From Sphaerisporangium krabiense (lineage in GTDB: Bacteria > Actinomycetota > Actinomycetes > Streptosporangiales > Streptosporangiaceae), in NCBI RefSeq assembly GCF_014200435.1, contig NZ_JACHBR010000001.1, positions 992,001 to 1,056,000 on the forward strand: a stretch of DNA of 64,000 nucleotides. Reading direction: 5' to 3'. Of this stretch, positions 52,548 through 60,788 are shown in pieces. The notes under the pieces were generated by a model that saw only the letters and a program-made list of their open reading frames with translations, was not told the DNA's origin and ran no database searches. The position numbers were made by a program, and so were the translations under genes. The stretch's first letter is position 1, and every line of letters begins with the position of its first letter.

Positions 52548-53480
52548 TCAGGGCCAGGTCATGGTGATGAGCCGCTGGTAGGTGACGTAGCCCGCGCGGT
52601 GGAAGGCGTTGGCCATGGGGACGTTGCCGACGTCCGTGGCGGCCCGGACGCGGGGTGCGCCCTCGGCGGCGAGGACGCGGGTGCCTTCGGCGAGGATCTC
52701 GTCGATGTGGCCGTTACCGCGGTGGCGGGGCAGGACGCCGATGTAGGCGATGATCGGGTTGTAGTCGTTGCGGGCCGGGAAGACGAACCCGACCGGCTCG
52801 CCGCCCGGCAGGGTCGCGACCCGCCACCAGTCTCGCGGCGTCGGATAGCGGGCGAGTTCGTCCTCGTAGTGCCGGGTCGCCGCCTCCCTGGGCGACATCC
52901 GGGTGAGGTCGTGGCGGCCGTGGGCGTCCAATGTCCCGTCCAGGACCGAGGTCATCAGCGACACGATCTCGTCGCGGCCGGCGAAGGGCCGGAAGGCCAG
53001 CCGTCCGCCGGGCTCGGGCACCGGCGTCCCGGCGCGCCATTCCAGGGAGAGCCGCTCGACGAACAGGCGGGCGCCGGTCCGCTCCAGTGCGGTCATGCGG
53101 GCGTGGACGGCGTGCCGGGTCGCGGTCTTCTCACGCCAGTCGGACGGGGCGAAGCAGATGTATTCGGGCGCGGGCGTCCCGGCCGGCAGGACGCCGGCCA
53201 TGGCCGTCCGCAGGAGCAGTACGCCGGTGTCGAGGTCGCCGGCGTCGTCGAGGTCGAAGACGTCCAGGCAGTACGGCGTGTCGGCGCCCGCCCGCCCCCA
53301 CCAGGCGACACGCCCGGCGAGGCGGTCACCCCGCAGCGCCACCCACATCCATTCGGGACGGCGGCGACCGGCGTCGAGGTCGCCGGCCAGTTCGTCGTTG
53401 AGGACGTAGGGCAGCCGGTTGAAAAGGCCGAGTTCTTCGCGTCCGGTGATCGGGCGCATGGTCAGGTCGTGCTGTTCCAC
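52548..53480 (-). CDS. GNAT-family acetyltransferase (two-domain)
   Basis: A protein of about 310 residues with a C-terminal GNAT domain: VGFVFPARNDYNPIIAYIGVLPRHRGNGHIDEILAEGTRVL contains the acetyl-CoA loop R-H-R-G-N-G, and ATDVGNVPMANAFHRAGYV the C-terminal strand. The N-terminal half (LGLFNRLPYVLNDELAGDL and so on) looks like a degenerate second GNAT fold. GTG 53480 is used because ATG 53459 has no ribosome site, but both are possible. A 17-codon mini-frame lies just upstream. Confidence 0.78.
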   Translation of the reverse strand: MEQHDLTMRPITGREELGLFNRLPYVLNDELAGDLDAGRRRPEWMWVALRGDRLAGRVAWWGRAGADTPYCLDVFDLDDAGDLDTGVLLLRTAMAGVLPAGTPAPEYICFAPSDWREKTATRHAVHARMTALERTGARLFVERLSLEWRAGTPVPEPGGRLAFRPFAGRDEIVSLMTSVLDGTLDAHGRHDLTRMSPREAATRHYEDELARYPTPRDWWRVATLPGGEPVGFVFPARNDYNPIIAYIGVLPRHRGNGHIDEILAEGTRVLAAEGAPRVRAATDVGNVPMANAFHRAGYVTYQRLITMTWP

Positions 53481-53524
53481 GGTCAAGGCACACTCCGGGT
53501 GAGTGCGCCGCGTCCGCGCGAGGG

Positions 53525-53578
53525 TCAGGACAGGTCCGCACCCCGGGAGGACGTCGGCGCGGTGAGCTTGGGGTTCAT
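53525..53578 (-). CDS. 17-residue leader-like peptide upstream of the GNAT gene
   Basis: ATG 53578 has a strong GAGGAGGGACG ribosome site, better than that of the acetyltransferase itself, and encodes MNPKLTAPTSSRGADLS before a stop. It ends 44 bases before the GNAT start. It could be a leader peptide that controls downstream translation or a peptide substrate; the evidence is the ribosome site and position only. Confidence 0.4.
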   Translation of the reverse strand: MNPKLTAPTSSRGADLS

Positions 53579-53750
53579 CGGCTCGTCCCTCCTCTCGTGA
53601 TCGGGCGCCCGGCACGTGTGCCGGGGCGTCTCGCTGAGATTTGTATCCGGGCCGCGGGCGTGTCGGCAACCGGTTTCTCACGACCGTCGCCGGCGCGCAC
53701 GCCGCCCCCTCCGCGTGCGACGGGGCGGCGTGCGGCGAGGACGCCGGGGC

Positions 53751-55376
53751 TCAGGGCAGGGTGCGCAGGTAGGTCGGGGGCTTGCGCACGTGGGCGGCCT
53801 GCTCGAAGGCGTAGCCGAGGGCGATCAGGGTCGGCTCGGAGAGCCGGCCGCCGAAGAAGGTGACGCCGAGCGGCAGCACGCTCCTGGCGTATCCGCCGGG
53901 GACCGTGATCGCCGGGTAGCCGGACATGGCCGAGGGCGAGGAGGAGGCGACGAAATCGGTGAAGTCGTCGCCGTTGGTCAGGCTGGTCACCCAGGCCGCG
54001 TTGTTGGTCGGCGCGAGCACCGCGTCGAGCCGGTTCTCGGCCACCACGGAGTCGATCGCCTTACGGGAGAGCGAGGTCGCCTTCTCCCTGAACGCGCGGT
54101 ACTCGGGGTCGTTCAGGTCGCCGGTGGTCGCCTGCGCCTGTTCGAACAGTTCCTGCCCGAAGTAGCGGAGCTCGGTCGAGGCGTGCCGCTTGTTGAACTC
54201 GATCAGCCCGGCCAGGTCGGCGGGGTGCCGTCCGGGGGTGGCGGCCAGGTAGGCGTTCACGTCGTGCTTGAACTCGGTGAGCAGCGCCGGGTACTCGGCT
54301 TCGCCCGCCTGGTCCATGCCCGCCAGTTCGAGGCCGTCGACGACGGTCGCGCCGCGTGCCCGGAGCGTGGCGACGGCGGCGTCCAGGGCGGCGATGGCCT
54401 CCTGGTTGTCGCCCGCCGCCGAGCGCCAGACGCCGATGCGCTTGCCGGCGAGCGCGCCGGGCTTGAGCGCCTTGAGGTAGTCGCGGTCGCCGTCCCGCAC
54501 GGTGGCCGGGTCGCGCGGGTCCACGCCCTGGATGACCGAGAGCACGGCGGCCGCGTCGGTGACGTTCCTGGTGATCGGGCCCGCGGTGTCCTGGGCCAGG
54601 GACAGCGGCACCACTCCGCCGCGGCTGACCAGGCCGAGCGTGGGCTTGATGCCGACGACGCCGTTGACGCTCGCCGGGCAGACGATCGAGCCGTCGGTCT
54701 CGGTGCCGATGGTGACCGCGGCGAGGCTCGCGGCGACGGCGACCGCCGAGCCGCTGCTCGACCCGCACGGGTTGCGGTCCAGGACGTAGGGGTTGTTGGT
54801 CTGGCCGCCGACACCGCTCCAGCCGCTGGAGGACGGGCTGGACCGGAAGTTGGCCCATTCCGACAGGTTGGCCTTGCCGAGGATCACCGCGCCCGCGTCG
54901 CGCAGCCGCTGGACGAGGAACGCGTCCCGGGCCGGGCGGGCGCCGGTCAGCGCCAGCGAGCCGGCGGTCACGCCGAGCGGTCCCGCGGTGTCGATGTTGT
55001 CCTTGAGCAGGACCGGGATGCCTTCCAGCACGCCGTGCGCGCCGCGGCGGCGCCGCAGGTCGCTCTGCCGCGCCTCCTGGAGGGCGGCGGGGTTGGTGGC
55101 GATGACCGCGTGCAGCAGCGGGTCCACCGCGCGGATGCGGTCGAGGTAGAACCGGGTGAGCGTCACCGCGTCGAAGTGTCCCCGGTCCATGGCGCGCTGC
55201 ATGTCCAGGACGGTCGCGCGGTCGAGGTCGAGGCCGCGCAGGACGGTGCCGGTGGACGCGGTGGTGCTTGAGGAGGGGGGTGCGGCCGCCTCGTGGGCGT
55301 GTGCCGGAGCCGCCACGGACAGCCCCGCGGCGAGTGATAACGCCGCCAGCCATCGCGCGGGATGCGTGAAAGTCAT
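53751..55376 (-). CDS. secreted amidase (amidase signature family)
   Basis: A 541-residue precursor: signal peptide (THPARWLAALSLAAGLSVAAPAHA), then the amidase-signature domain. The Ser-cisSer-Lys triad is visible: Lys in VLLKDNIDT, cis-Ser and nucleophile in GSSSGSAVAVAASL and TETDGSIVCPA. It hydrolyses amide bonds outside the cell, with small aromatic amides or peptide amides as typical substrates. Length is normal for the secreted bacterial branch. It is monocistronic and diverges from the DGPF gene. Confidence 0.9.
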   Translation of the reverse strand: MTFTHPARWLAALSLAAGLSVAAPAHAHEAAAPPSSSTTASTGTVLRGLDLDRATVLDMQRAMDRGHFDAVTLTRFYLDRIRAVDPLLHAVIATNPAALQEARQSDLRRRRGAHGVLEGIPVLLKDNIDTAGPLGVTAGSLALTGARPARDAFLVQRLRDAGAVILGKANLSEWANFRSSPSSSGWSGVGGQTNNPYVLDRNPCGSSSGSAVAVAASLAAVTIGTETDGSIVCPASVNGVVGIKPTLGLVSRGGVVPLSLAQDTAGPITRNVTDAAAVLSVIQGVDPRDPATVRDGDRDYLKALKPGALAGKRIGVWRSAAGDNQEAIAALDAAVATLRARGATVVDGLELAGMDQAGEAEYPALLTEFKHDVNAYLAATPGRHPADLAGLIEFNKRHASTELRYFGQELFEQAQATTGDLNDPEYRAFREKATSLSRKAIDSVVAENRLDAVLAPTNNAAWVTSLTNGDDFTDFVASSSPSAMSGYPAITVPGGYARSVLPLGVTFFGGRLSEPTLIALGYAFEQAAHVRKPPTYLRTLP

Positions 55377-55478
55377 GAACGATCAGCGTAGCGATCGGAC
55401 TCAGAACTGAAAACATTCTTAACTGAAGAGAAGGAAGGCCGCCGTCACCACTCCGGCCCGTCCTCCTCGGCGCGGGAC

Positions 55479-55514
55479 GCGCATTACCTGTCACATGCGC
55501 GTTACCTGTCACAT
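55479..55514. repeat. tandem 18-bp direct repeat
   Basis: GCGCATTACCTGTCACAT and GCGCGTTACCTGTCACAT are adjacent and differ at one base; an inverted relative of the core (AGGTCACAG) follows at 55530. Tandem sites of this size usually bind a regulator. Confidence 0.6.
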
Positions 55515-55557
55515 CGATGGCATAATCCCAGGTCACAGTGGTCCGGCAGAGGGACCC

Positions 55558-55583
55558 GTCGAATTCGGCCCCGCCCGTGCGAC
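55558..55583 (+). promoter_or_regulatory. possible ECF-type promoter of the DGPF-sigma operon
   Basis: GTCGA (55558-55562) and CGAC (55580-55583) are 17 bases apart, resembling the GTCGA / CGAC elements often seen in promoters of ECF sigma factors that regulate themselves. This is pattern matching only. Confidence 0.4.
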
Positions 55584-55677
55584 GTGTAGGTGAAGGCAGG
55601 GGCGAGCGAGCCCCGGCCGACACGGAACGGGGGACGACCCCCGGCCGTGACCACGACGGGAAGAAAGAGAGACGATC

Positions 55678-56019
55678 ATGCGGTTCATGCTGACGACCTG
55701 GGACGACGGCGCCGGCCAGCCGGACGAGGCGATGATGGCGGAGATGGGCGCGTTCATCGAGGAGATGGCCAAGGCCGGCGTCCTGCTGGCGACGGGCGGC
55801 CTGGAGCCGGGCGGCGTGCACATCAGCTCCTCCGGCGGCCAGATCACCGTGACCGACGGCCCGTTCGCCGAGGCCAAGGAGGCCATCGTCGGGTTCGCGC
55901 TGATCGAGACGCGCTCGCGGGAGGAGGCCGTGGAGCTGTCCCGGCGCTTCTGGAAGATCGTCGGCGACGGGCACGGCTACATCCAGCAGGTCTTCGGCCC
56001 CGACCTGGACCCTCGCTGA
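55678..56019 (+). CDS. DGPF (YCII-related) domain protein
   Basis: A 113-residue ferredoxin-like fold protein of the YCII/DGPF group. The name-giving motif is VTDGPFAEAKEAIVGF. DGPF genes are characteristically found next to ECF42 sigma factor genes, and that is the case here: the sigma gene starts 49 bases downstream. The role is not established in the family; it may be the target or a modulator of the sigma factor. Confidence 0.92.
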   Translation: MRFMLTTWDDGAGQPDEAMMAEMGAFIEEMAKAGVLLATGGLEPGGVHISSSGGQITVTDGPFAEAKEAIVGFALIETRSREEAVELSRRFWKIVGDGHGYIQQVFGPDLDPR

Positions 56020-56068
56020 GCCCGCCTGAGGTTGCGGAGCGCGCGGAGGCGGTGCTCTCATCGGTGGC

Positions 56069-58213
56069 GTGACGTCCGGGGACGCCCATCGCGTGATCGA
56101 CGCGGTCTGGAAGCTCGAGTCCGCGAAGATCGTCGCCGGCCTGGCGCGGATGGTCGGCGACGTGGGCCTGGCGGAGGAACTGGCCCAGGAGGCGGTGCTC
56201 GCCGCGCTGGAGCAGTGGCCGGAGTCGGGCACCCCGGACAACCCGGGTGCCTGGCTCACGGCGATCGCCAAGCGCCGCGCCATCGACCACCTGCGCCGGG
56301 AGGACCGCCAGGACCGCGGCCGCGAACGGCTCGCGCACGATCTCGCCACCCGCCCGGACGAGGGCACCCGGGACGTGGACGCCGCCCTGGACGCCCTCGA
56401 CGGGGAGGTCGGCGACGACGTCCTGCGGCTGATGTTCGTCTCCTGCCACCCGGTGCTGTCCACCGAGTCCCGGGTGGCGCTGACGCTACGGCTCGTCGGC
56501 GGCCTGAGCACCGACGAGATCGCGCGGGCCTTCCTCATCTCCGAGGCCGCCGTGGCCCAGCGGATCGTCCGGGCCAAGCGGGCGCTGTCCGAGGCGGGCG
56601 TCCCCTTCGAGGTCCCGGCGGCGCCGGAGCGGGCCGTCCGGCTGGGATCGGTGCTCGACGTCATCTACCTGGTGTTCAACGAGGGGTACGCGGCCACGGC
56701 GGGCGACGACCTGATGCGCCCCTCGCTGTGCCTGGAGGCGCTGCGCCTCGGCCGTGTCCTCGCGGGCCTCGCCCCCGGGGACGCCGAGGTGCACGGCCTC
56801 GCCGCGCTGATGGAGCTCCAGCAGTCGCGCGCGGCGGCGCGCACCGGCCCGTCCGGCGAGCCCGTGCCGCTCCACGAGCAGAACCGGGGCCGCTGGGACC
56901 CGCTGCTGATCCGGCGCGGCTTCGCGGCGCTGCTGCGGGCGCGGGAGGCCGGCGGCCCGCTCGGGCCGTACGTGCTGCAGGCCGCCATCGCCGCGTGCCA
57001 CGCGGGGGCCGGCAGCGCGGCGGACACCGACTGGGCGCGGATCGCGGCGCTCTACGGGGCCCTGGTACAGGTGCTGCCGACCCCGGTCGTCCAGCTCAAC
57101 CGCGCGGTCGCGCTGGCGATGGCCGACGGGCCGCGGGCCGGTCTGGACCTGGCGGACACGCTGGTCGGCGAGCCCGCCATGAAGGGCTACCACCTTCTGC
57201 CGGCCGTGCGCGCGGACCTGCTGGCCCGGCTTGGCCGGCACGCCGAGGCACGCGCCGAGTTCGAGCGGGCCGCGTCCCTGACCCGCAACGGCGCCGAGCG
57301 GGCGATCCTGCTCACGCGTGCGGCGTCCGCCGCGAGGGCCGCCGCGGCGCCCGCGGGCGTCACGCTGGCCGAGGCGGTGCGCGGGTTCCTGGCCCGTCAG
57401 GACCTGAGCGCCGACACCGCGCGCTCGTACGGCAAGACGCTGGCCCGGCTGGGACGCCACCTGGGCGAGGACGTGCCGCTGGCCGAGGTCGCGCCCGCCC
57501 GGGTCGCGGAGGTCTTCGCCGCGGCCTGGGGGACGGCGGCCGGCGCGACGTGGAACCGGCACCGGGCCGCGCTGCGGTCCTTCGCCGCGTGGGCCGCGGA
57601 TCAGGGCTGGACCTCCCCCGACCTCGCGGCCGCCCTGGACCGCAGGCCCGAGCCGCGCGGGCGTACCCTGCCGATCGACCGGGAGCGGCTGGCGGCGCTG
57701 TGGGAGCGTCCCGGGATCGCGCCGCGCGAGCGTGCCCTGTGGCGGCTGCTGTACGAGAGCGCGGCCCCGGCGGAGTGGGCGCTGTCGCTGGACGTGGAGG
57801 ACCTGGACGTCCCCGGCATGCGCGGCCGGGTCAGGGCCAGGGACCGGTGGTTGCGCTGGGAGGCGGGGACGGCCGCGCTCCTGCCTCTTCTGGTGGAGGG
57901 CCGCCACCGCGGCCCGCTGTTCCTCGCCGACCGCAGGCCCGGGCCCGGCCGGGTGCCGCCCGCCGCGGATCTCTGCCCGCACACCGGCCGCGGCCGGCTG
58001 TCGTACGAGCGGGCGGAGTACCTGTTCAAGCGCGCCACCCGGGACCTCGATCCCGGCGGGAACGGGTACACCCTGCGCCGGCTCCGCCACTCCCGCCTGG
58101 CCCACCTGGGGGAGGACGGCTGGCCGGCCCCGATGCTCATGTCCCTGTCGGGGCACGAGAGCATCCGCAGCCTGCACCCCTTCGTCACCCGGGCGACCGG
58201 CGCCACGCCCTGA
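56069..58213 (+). CDS. ECF42-like sigma factor fused to a catalytically dead tyrosine-recombinase domain
   Basis: A 714-residue fusion. Residues 1-170 are an ECF sigma factor (region 2: AEELAQEAVLAALEQWPESG, NPGAWLTAIAKRRAIDHLRR; region 4: LSTDEIARAFLISEAAVAQRI). Residues 185-430 are the helical, TPR-like extension of ECF42 proteins (DVIYLVFNEGYAAT, LNRAVALAMADG). From about 431 a phage-integrase fold follows: core-binding domain (LAEAVRGFLARQDLSADTARSYGKTL) and catalytic-like domain. In it the first Arg is Pro567, the His of H-x-x-R is Arg670 (Arg673 is kept), His696 is kept, and the Tyr nucleophile is Phe705. It therefore should not recombine DNA but might still bind it. GTG 56069 has no strong ribosome site; it may be coupled to the DGPF gene. 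The usual ECF42 length is near 400. Confidence 0.85.
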   Translation: MTSGDAHRVIDAVWKLESAKIVAGLARMVGDVGLAEELAQEAVLAALEQWPESGTPDNPGAWLTAIAKRRAIDHLRREDRQDRGRERLAHDLATRPDEGTRDVDAALDALDGEVGDDVLRLMFVSCHPVLSTESRVALTLRLVGGLSTDEIARAFLISEAAVAQRIVRAKRALSEAGVPFEVPAAPERAVRLGSVLDVIYLVFNEGYAATAGDDLMRPSLCLEALRLGRVLAGLAPGDAEVHGLAALMELQQSRAAARTGPSGEPVPLHEQNRGRWDPLLIRRGFAALLRAREAGGPLGPYVLQAAIAACHAGAGSAADTDWARIAALYGALVQVLPTPVVQLNRAVALAMADGPRAGLDLADTLVGEPAMKGYHLLPAVRADLLARLGRHAEARAEFERAASLTRNGAERAILLTRAASAARAAAAPAGVTLAEAVRGFLARQDLSADTARSYGKTLARLGRHLGEDVPLAEVAPARVAEVFAAAWGTAAGATWNRHRAALRSFAAWAADQGWTSPDLAAALDRRPEPRGRTLPIDRERLAALWERPGIAPRERALWRLLYESAAPAEWALSLDVEDLDVPGMRGRVRARDRWLRWEAGTAALLPLLVEGRHRGPLFLADRRPGPGRVPPAADLCPHTGRGRLSYERAEYLFKRATRDLDPGGNGYTLRRLRHSRLAHLGEDGWPAPMLMSLSGHESIRSLHPFVTRATGATP

Positions 58214-58225
58214 GCGCGGCGGGCG

Positions 58226-58810
58226 CTAGGCGCGCTGGTAGGTGCACACGTTCACGCCCGCGTCGCTGGTGACCGTGGAGACCAGCTTGAGCGTGTGGAG
58301 CACGCCGCCGTCGGGGAAGATCCGCTTGCCGCCGCCGAGCAGCACCGGCATGATCACGAGCCGCAGTTCGTCGAACAGGCCCTCCTGGAGGAGGGTGCGG
58401 GCGAGCGTGGGGCTGCCCATGACGACCAGGTCGCCGCCCTCGGTCTCGCGGAGCTCCCGGATCCGGGCGACGGCCTTGTCGCCGGGGATACGGGTGGTGT
58501 TCCAGGCCTGCTCGCCGTCGCCGAGCGTGTCGGACACGACGTACTTGCGGATCGCGTTCATCTGGTCGGCGAAGGGGTCGCCGGCGCGCTCGGGCCACGC
58601 CGCGGCCATGTTCTCCCAGGTACGGCGCCCGTACAGCAGGGCGTCGGCGTTGGCCAGCGTGCCGGCGAAGGCGCCGCCCACGATCTCGGGGTCGAAGAAC
58701 GGGTGGGTCCAGCCGCCGTGGGCGAAGCCGCCGTCGGTGTCCTCGCCGGGGGCGCCGGGGGCCTGCACGACGCCGTCGAGGCTCATGAACTCCACGATCA
58801 CGATACGCAT
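58226..58810 (-). CDS. RibD C-terminal/dihydrofolate reductase-like protein
   Basis: A 194-residue protein of the dihydrofolate reductase family, RibD-C branch. It contains VIVEFMSLDGVVQAPG at the N-terminus, LLYGRRTWENMAAAW and GGDLVVMGSPTLARTLLQEGLFDELRL, which form the NADPH-binding fold. The biological substrate of this branch is usually unknown. AAGGAG lies 9 bases before ATG 58810; the frame upstream is ignored. A good promoter with an overlapping palindrome precedes it. Confidence 0.87.
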   Translation of the reverse strand: MRIVIVEFMSLDGVVQAPGAPGEDTDGGFAHGGWTHPFFDPEIVGGAFAGTLANADALLYGRRTWENMAAAWPERAGDPFADQMNAIRKYVVSDTLGDGEQAWNTTRIPGDKAVARIRELRETEGGDLVVMGSPTLARTLLQEGLFDELRLVIMPVLLGGGKRIFPDGGVLHTLKLVSTVTSDAGVNVCTYQRA

Positions 58811-58906
58811 GGGACTCGCTCCTTCAGGGGTTGACGGCCGGCGCTCCGCCGGGTTCCGCGGTGCCGCCCGGCGGCCGGTGTCCCGTCCGCCGTCTGGCAT
58901 GGCTCC

Positions 58907-58936
58907 ACCGTAGCTACCGACAAACTTTTTTGTCAA
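58907..58936 (-). promoter_or_regulatory. promoter with overlapping palindrome for the RibD-like gene
   Basis: On the minus strand TTGACA and TACGGT are 18 bases apart, matching housekeeping -35 and -10 elements. GACAAACTTTTTTGTC (58919-58934), a perfect inverted repeat of six-base arms, overlaps the -35 and could be a repressor site. Confidence 0.55.
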
Positions 58937-59058
58937 GCACATCTTCTCTGTCGGTGGTTCGCCCGTGTCCCGGCCGGGCGAAATTCCGGGCCCTTGACGC
59001 CCCCTGTCAGATGGAATAGATCACAGTAAGCCTGTGGATCATCTCCTGGAGGGGCACC

Positions 59059-59811
59059 ATGTCCGACAGAGCGTTGTTACGGCTGGCGGCGCGTGCCGTG
59101 GTGGCCGCGTGCACGATCGGCTCCCTGGTCGCGGTCGGAGCCGTGCCCGCGTCCGCCGACAAAGCGGCGGACAAGCCGCCGCGGACGACCAAGGGCCCGT
59201 GCCACTACACCGAGACGCCCGACGAGCCGGCCGCGCGCAAGGTCCCGCTGCCGCCGGACCCGCACCGCACCCCCACCCGGCGGACCTCCGCCGTGCTCAA
59301 GACCAACCACGGCGACATCGGGCTCACGCTCGACGCGGCCAAGGCGCCGTGCACCGTGCAGAGCTTCGTCCACCTGGTCAAGCACCGGTTCTACGACGCC
59401 ACCTCGTGCCACCGGCTGACCGCCTACGACCGGCTGAAGGTGCTGCAGTGCGGCGACCCGACCTTCACCGGCGAGGGCGGCCCGGGATACCGGTACAAGG
59501 ACGAGCTGCCGACCGACCTGCCGCCGTGGCCGGGCGACACCACCGGCACCCGCAAGACGTACGCGCGCGGCGTGCTGGCGATGGCCAACGCCGGCCCCGA
59601 CACCAACGGCAGCCAGTTCTTCCTGGTCTACGGCGACTCCGGGCTCCTGCCCAACTACACCGTCTTCGGCACGGTCGACGCCGCCGGGCTCGCCGCGCTG
59701 GACCGCATCGCCGCCGGGGGCATCCAGCCGGCGCCGGACGGGCCCACCCCGCCGGTGGACGGCAAGCCCGTGCTCCCCGCCGACATCAGGGACGCCCGCG
59801 TCTGCCACTGA
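59059..59811 (+). CDS. secreted cyclophilin-type peptidyl-prolyl isomerase
   Basis: A 250-residue precursor: signal peptide (LLRLAARAVVAACTIGSLVAVGAVPASA), then a cyclophilin domain. The segments VLKTNHGDIGLTLDAAKAP, FYDATSCHRLTAY, GVLAMANAGPDTNGSQFFLVY and PNYTVFGTV are those of bacterial cyclophilins. It speeds proline isomerisation in exported proteins. The Arg of the usual FHR active-site motif corresponds to CHR here and is kept. GGAGGGG lies just before the ATG. Confidence 0.92.
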   Translation: MSDRALLRLAARAVVAACTIGSLVAVGAVPASADKAADKPPRTTKGPCHYTETPDEPAARKVPLPPDPHRTPTRRTSAVLKTNHGDIGLTLDAAKAPCTVQSFVHLVKHRFYDATSCHRLTAYDRLKVLQCGDPTFTGEGGPGYRYKDELPTDLPPWPGDTTGTRKTYARGVLAMANAGPDTNGSQFFLVYGDSGLLPNYTVFGTVDAAGLAALDRIAAGGIQPAPDGPTPPVDGKPVLPADIRDARVCH

Positions 59812-59864
59812 GCACGCCCGGATATCCGCGTGCGGACGCGGCCGTCCGCGCGCAGACTGAAGCG

Positions 59865-60740
59865 ATGATCGACATCGACGCCGGGCTCGTGCGCGGGCTG
59901 GTCGCCGGGCAGTTCCCCGAGTGGAGCGACCTGCCCGTCGAGCCCGTCCCCCGTCAGGGCTGGGACAACCGGACGTTCCGGCTGGGCCGCGAGCTGTCCG
60001 TACGGCTGCCGAGCCACGAAGTGTACGTGGCCGCGGTCGAGAAGGAGGACCGGTGCCTGCCCGCGCTGGCCGGGCGCCTCCCGGTGCCCGTGCCGGTGCC
60101 GGTCGCGACGGGGCGGCCGGCGGACGCCTACCCGTTCCCCTGGTCGGTACGGCGCTGGCTCGCCGGGGAGACCCTGGACACCGCCGCGCACGTCGACCGG
60201 GCCGGGCTGGCGCGGGATCTCGGCGGGTTCCTCACCGCGCTCCGGGCCGCTCCCACGCGGGAGGGACGGGCCTGCGGGCGGCATTCCTTCTTCCGCGGCT
60301 GCCACCCCAGCGTCTACAGCGACCAGGTGCAACAGGCGCTGGAGGAGCTCGAGGGCGTGGTCGACACCGCCGCCTGCGCGGCCGTCTGGGCGGACGCGCT
60401 CACCACGGCCTGGACGCGCCCCCCGGCGTGGTTCCACGGCGACATCGCCGCGGGCAACCTGCTGGTCGCGGACGGGGCGCTGTCCGCCGTGATCGACTTC
60501 GGCACCTGCGGCGTCGGCGATCCGGCCTGCGATCTGGTGATCGCCTGGACGTACTTCCGCGGCGACGAGCGCAAGCTCTTCCGCGAGTCCGCCGGGCTCC
60601 CGGACGACGCCTGGCGCCGTGCCCGCGGCTGGGCCCTGTGGAAGGCGCTCGCCACCATGTCCGGCCTCTCCAGCCCCGACCCCGGGGGCTTCCAGGCCCG
60701 GGTGCTCCCCCACGTCCTCGACGACCCGGTCATCGCCTGA
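59865..60740 (+). CDS. aminoglycoside phosphotransferase (APH) family kinase
   Basis: A 291-residue kinase-like protein. The catalytic loop is WFHGDIAAGNLL (H-G-D-x4-N) and the metal motif AVIDFGTCGVGDPACDLVIAW (D-F-G). The N-terminal lobe has PRQGWDNRTFRLG in place of the glycine loop. This fold covers antibiotic kinases and many metabolic kinases; there is no sign that favours aminoglycosides. ATG 59865 is used. It stands alone, downstream of the cyclophilin. Confidence 0.87.
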   Translation: MIDIDAGLVRGLVAGQFPEWSDLPVEPVPRQGWDNRTFRLGRELSVRLPSHEVYVAAVEKEDRCLPALAGRLPVPVPVPVATGRPADAYPFPWSVRRWLAGETLDTAAHVDRAGLARDLGGFLTALRAAPTREGRACGRHSFFRGCHPSVYSDQVQQALEELEGVVDTAACAAVWADALTTAWTRPPAWFHGDIAAGNLLVADGALSAVIDFGTCGVGDPACDLVIAWTYFRGDERKLFRESAGLPDDAWRRARGWALWKALATMSGLSSPDPGGFQARVLPHVLDDPVIA

Positions 60741-60743
60741 CGG

Positions 60744-60777
60744 GGCCTCTTCCGGCCGGAACGCGCCGGAAGAGGCC
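60744..60777. terminator. hairpin terminator between convergent genes
   Basis: GGCCTCTTCCGGC / GCCGGAAGAGGCC, a perfect 13-bp stem with an 8-nt loop, between the APH-type kinase and the TAP-like peptidase gene. Confidence 0.82.
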
Positions 60778-60788
60778 ATGAACGGAGG

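Larger units (their letters stand above)
55377..55677. other. divergent promoter region amidase/DGPF protein
   Basis: No gene. It contains the 18-bp tandem repeat and the putative ECF promoter listed separately. The part next to the amidase is AT-rich and should hold its promoter. Confidence 0.5.
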
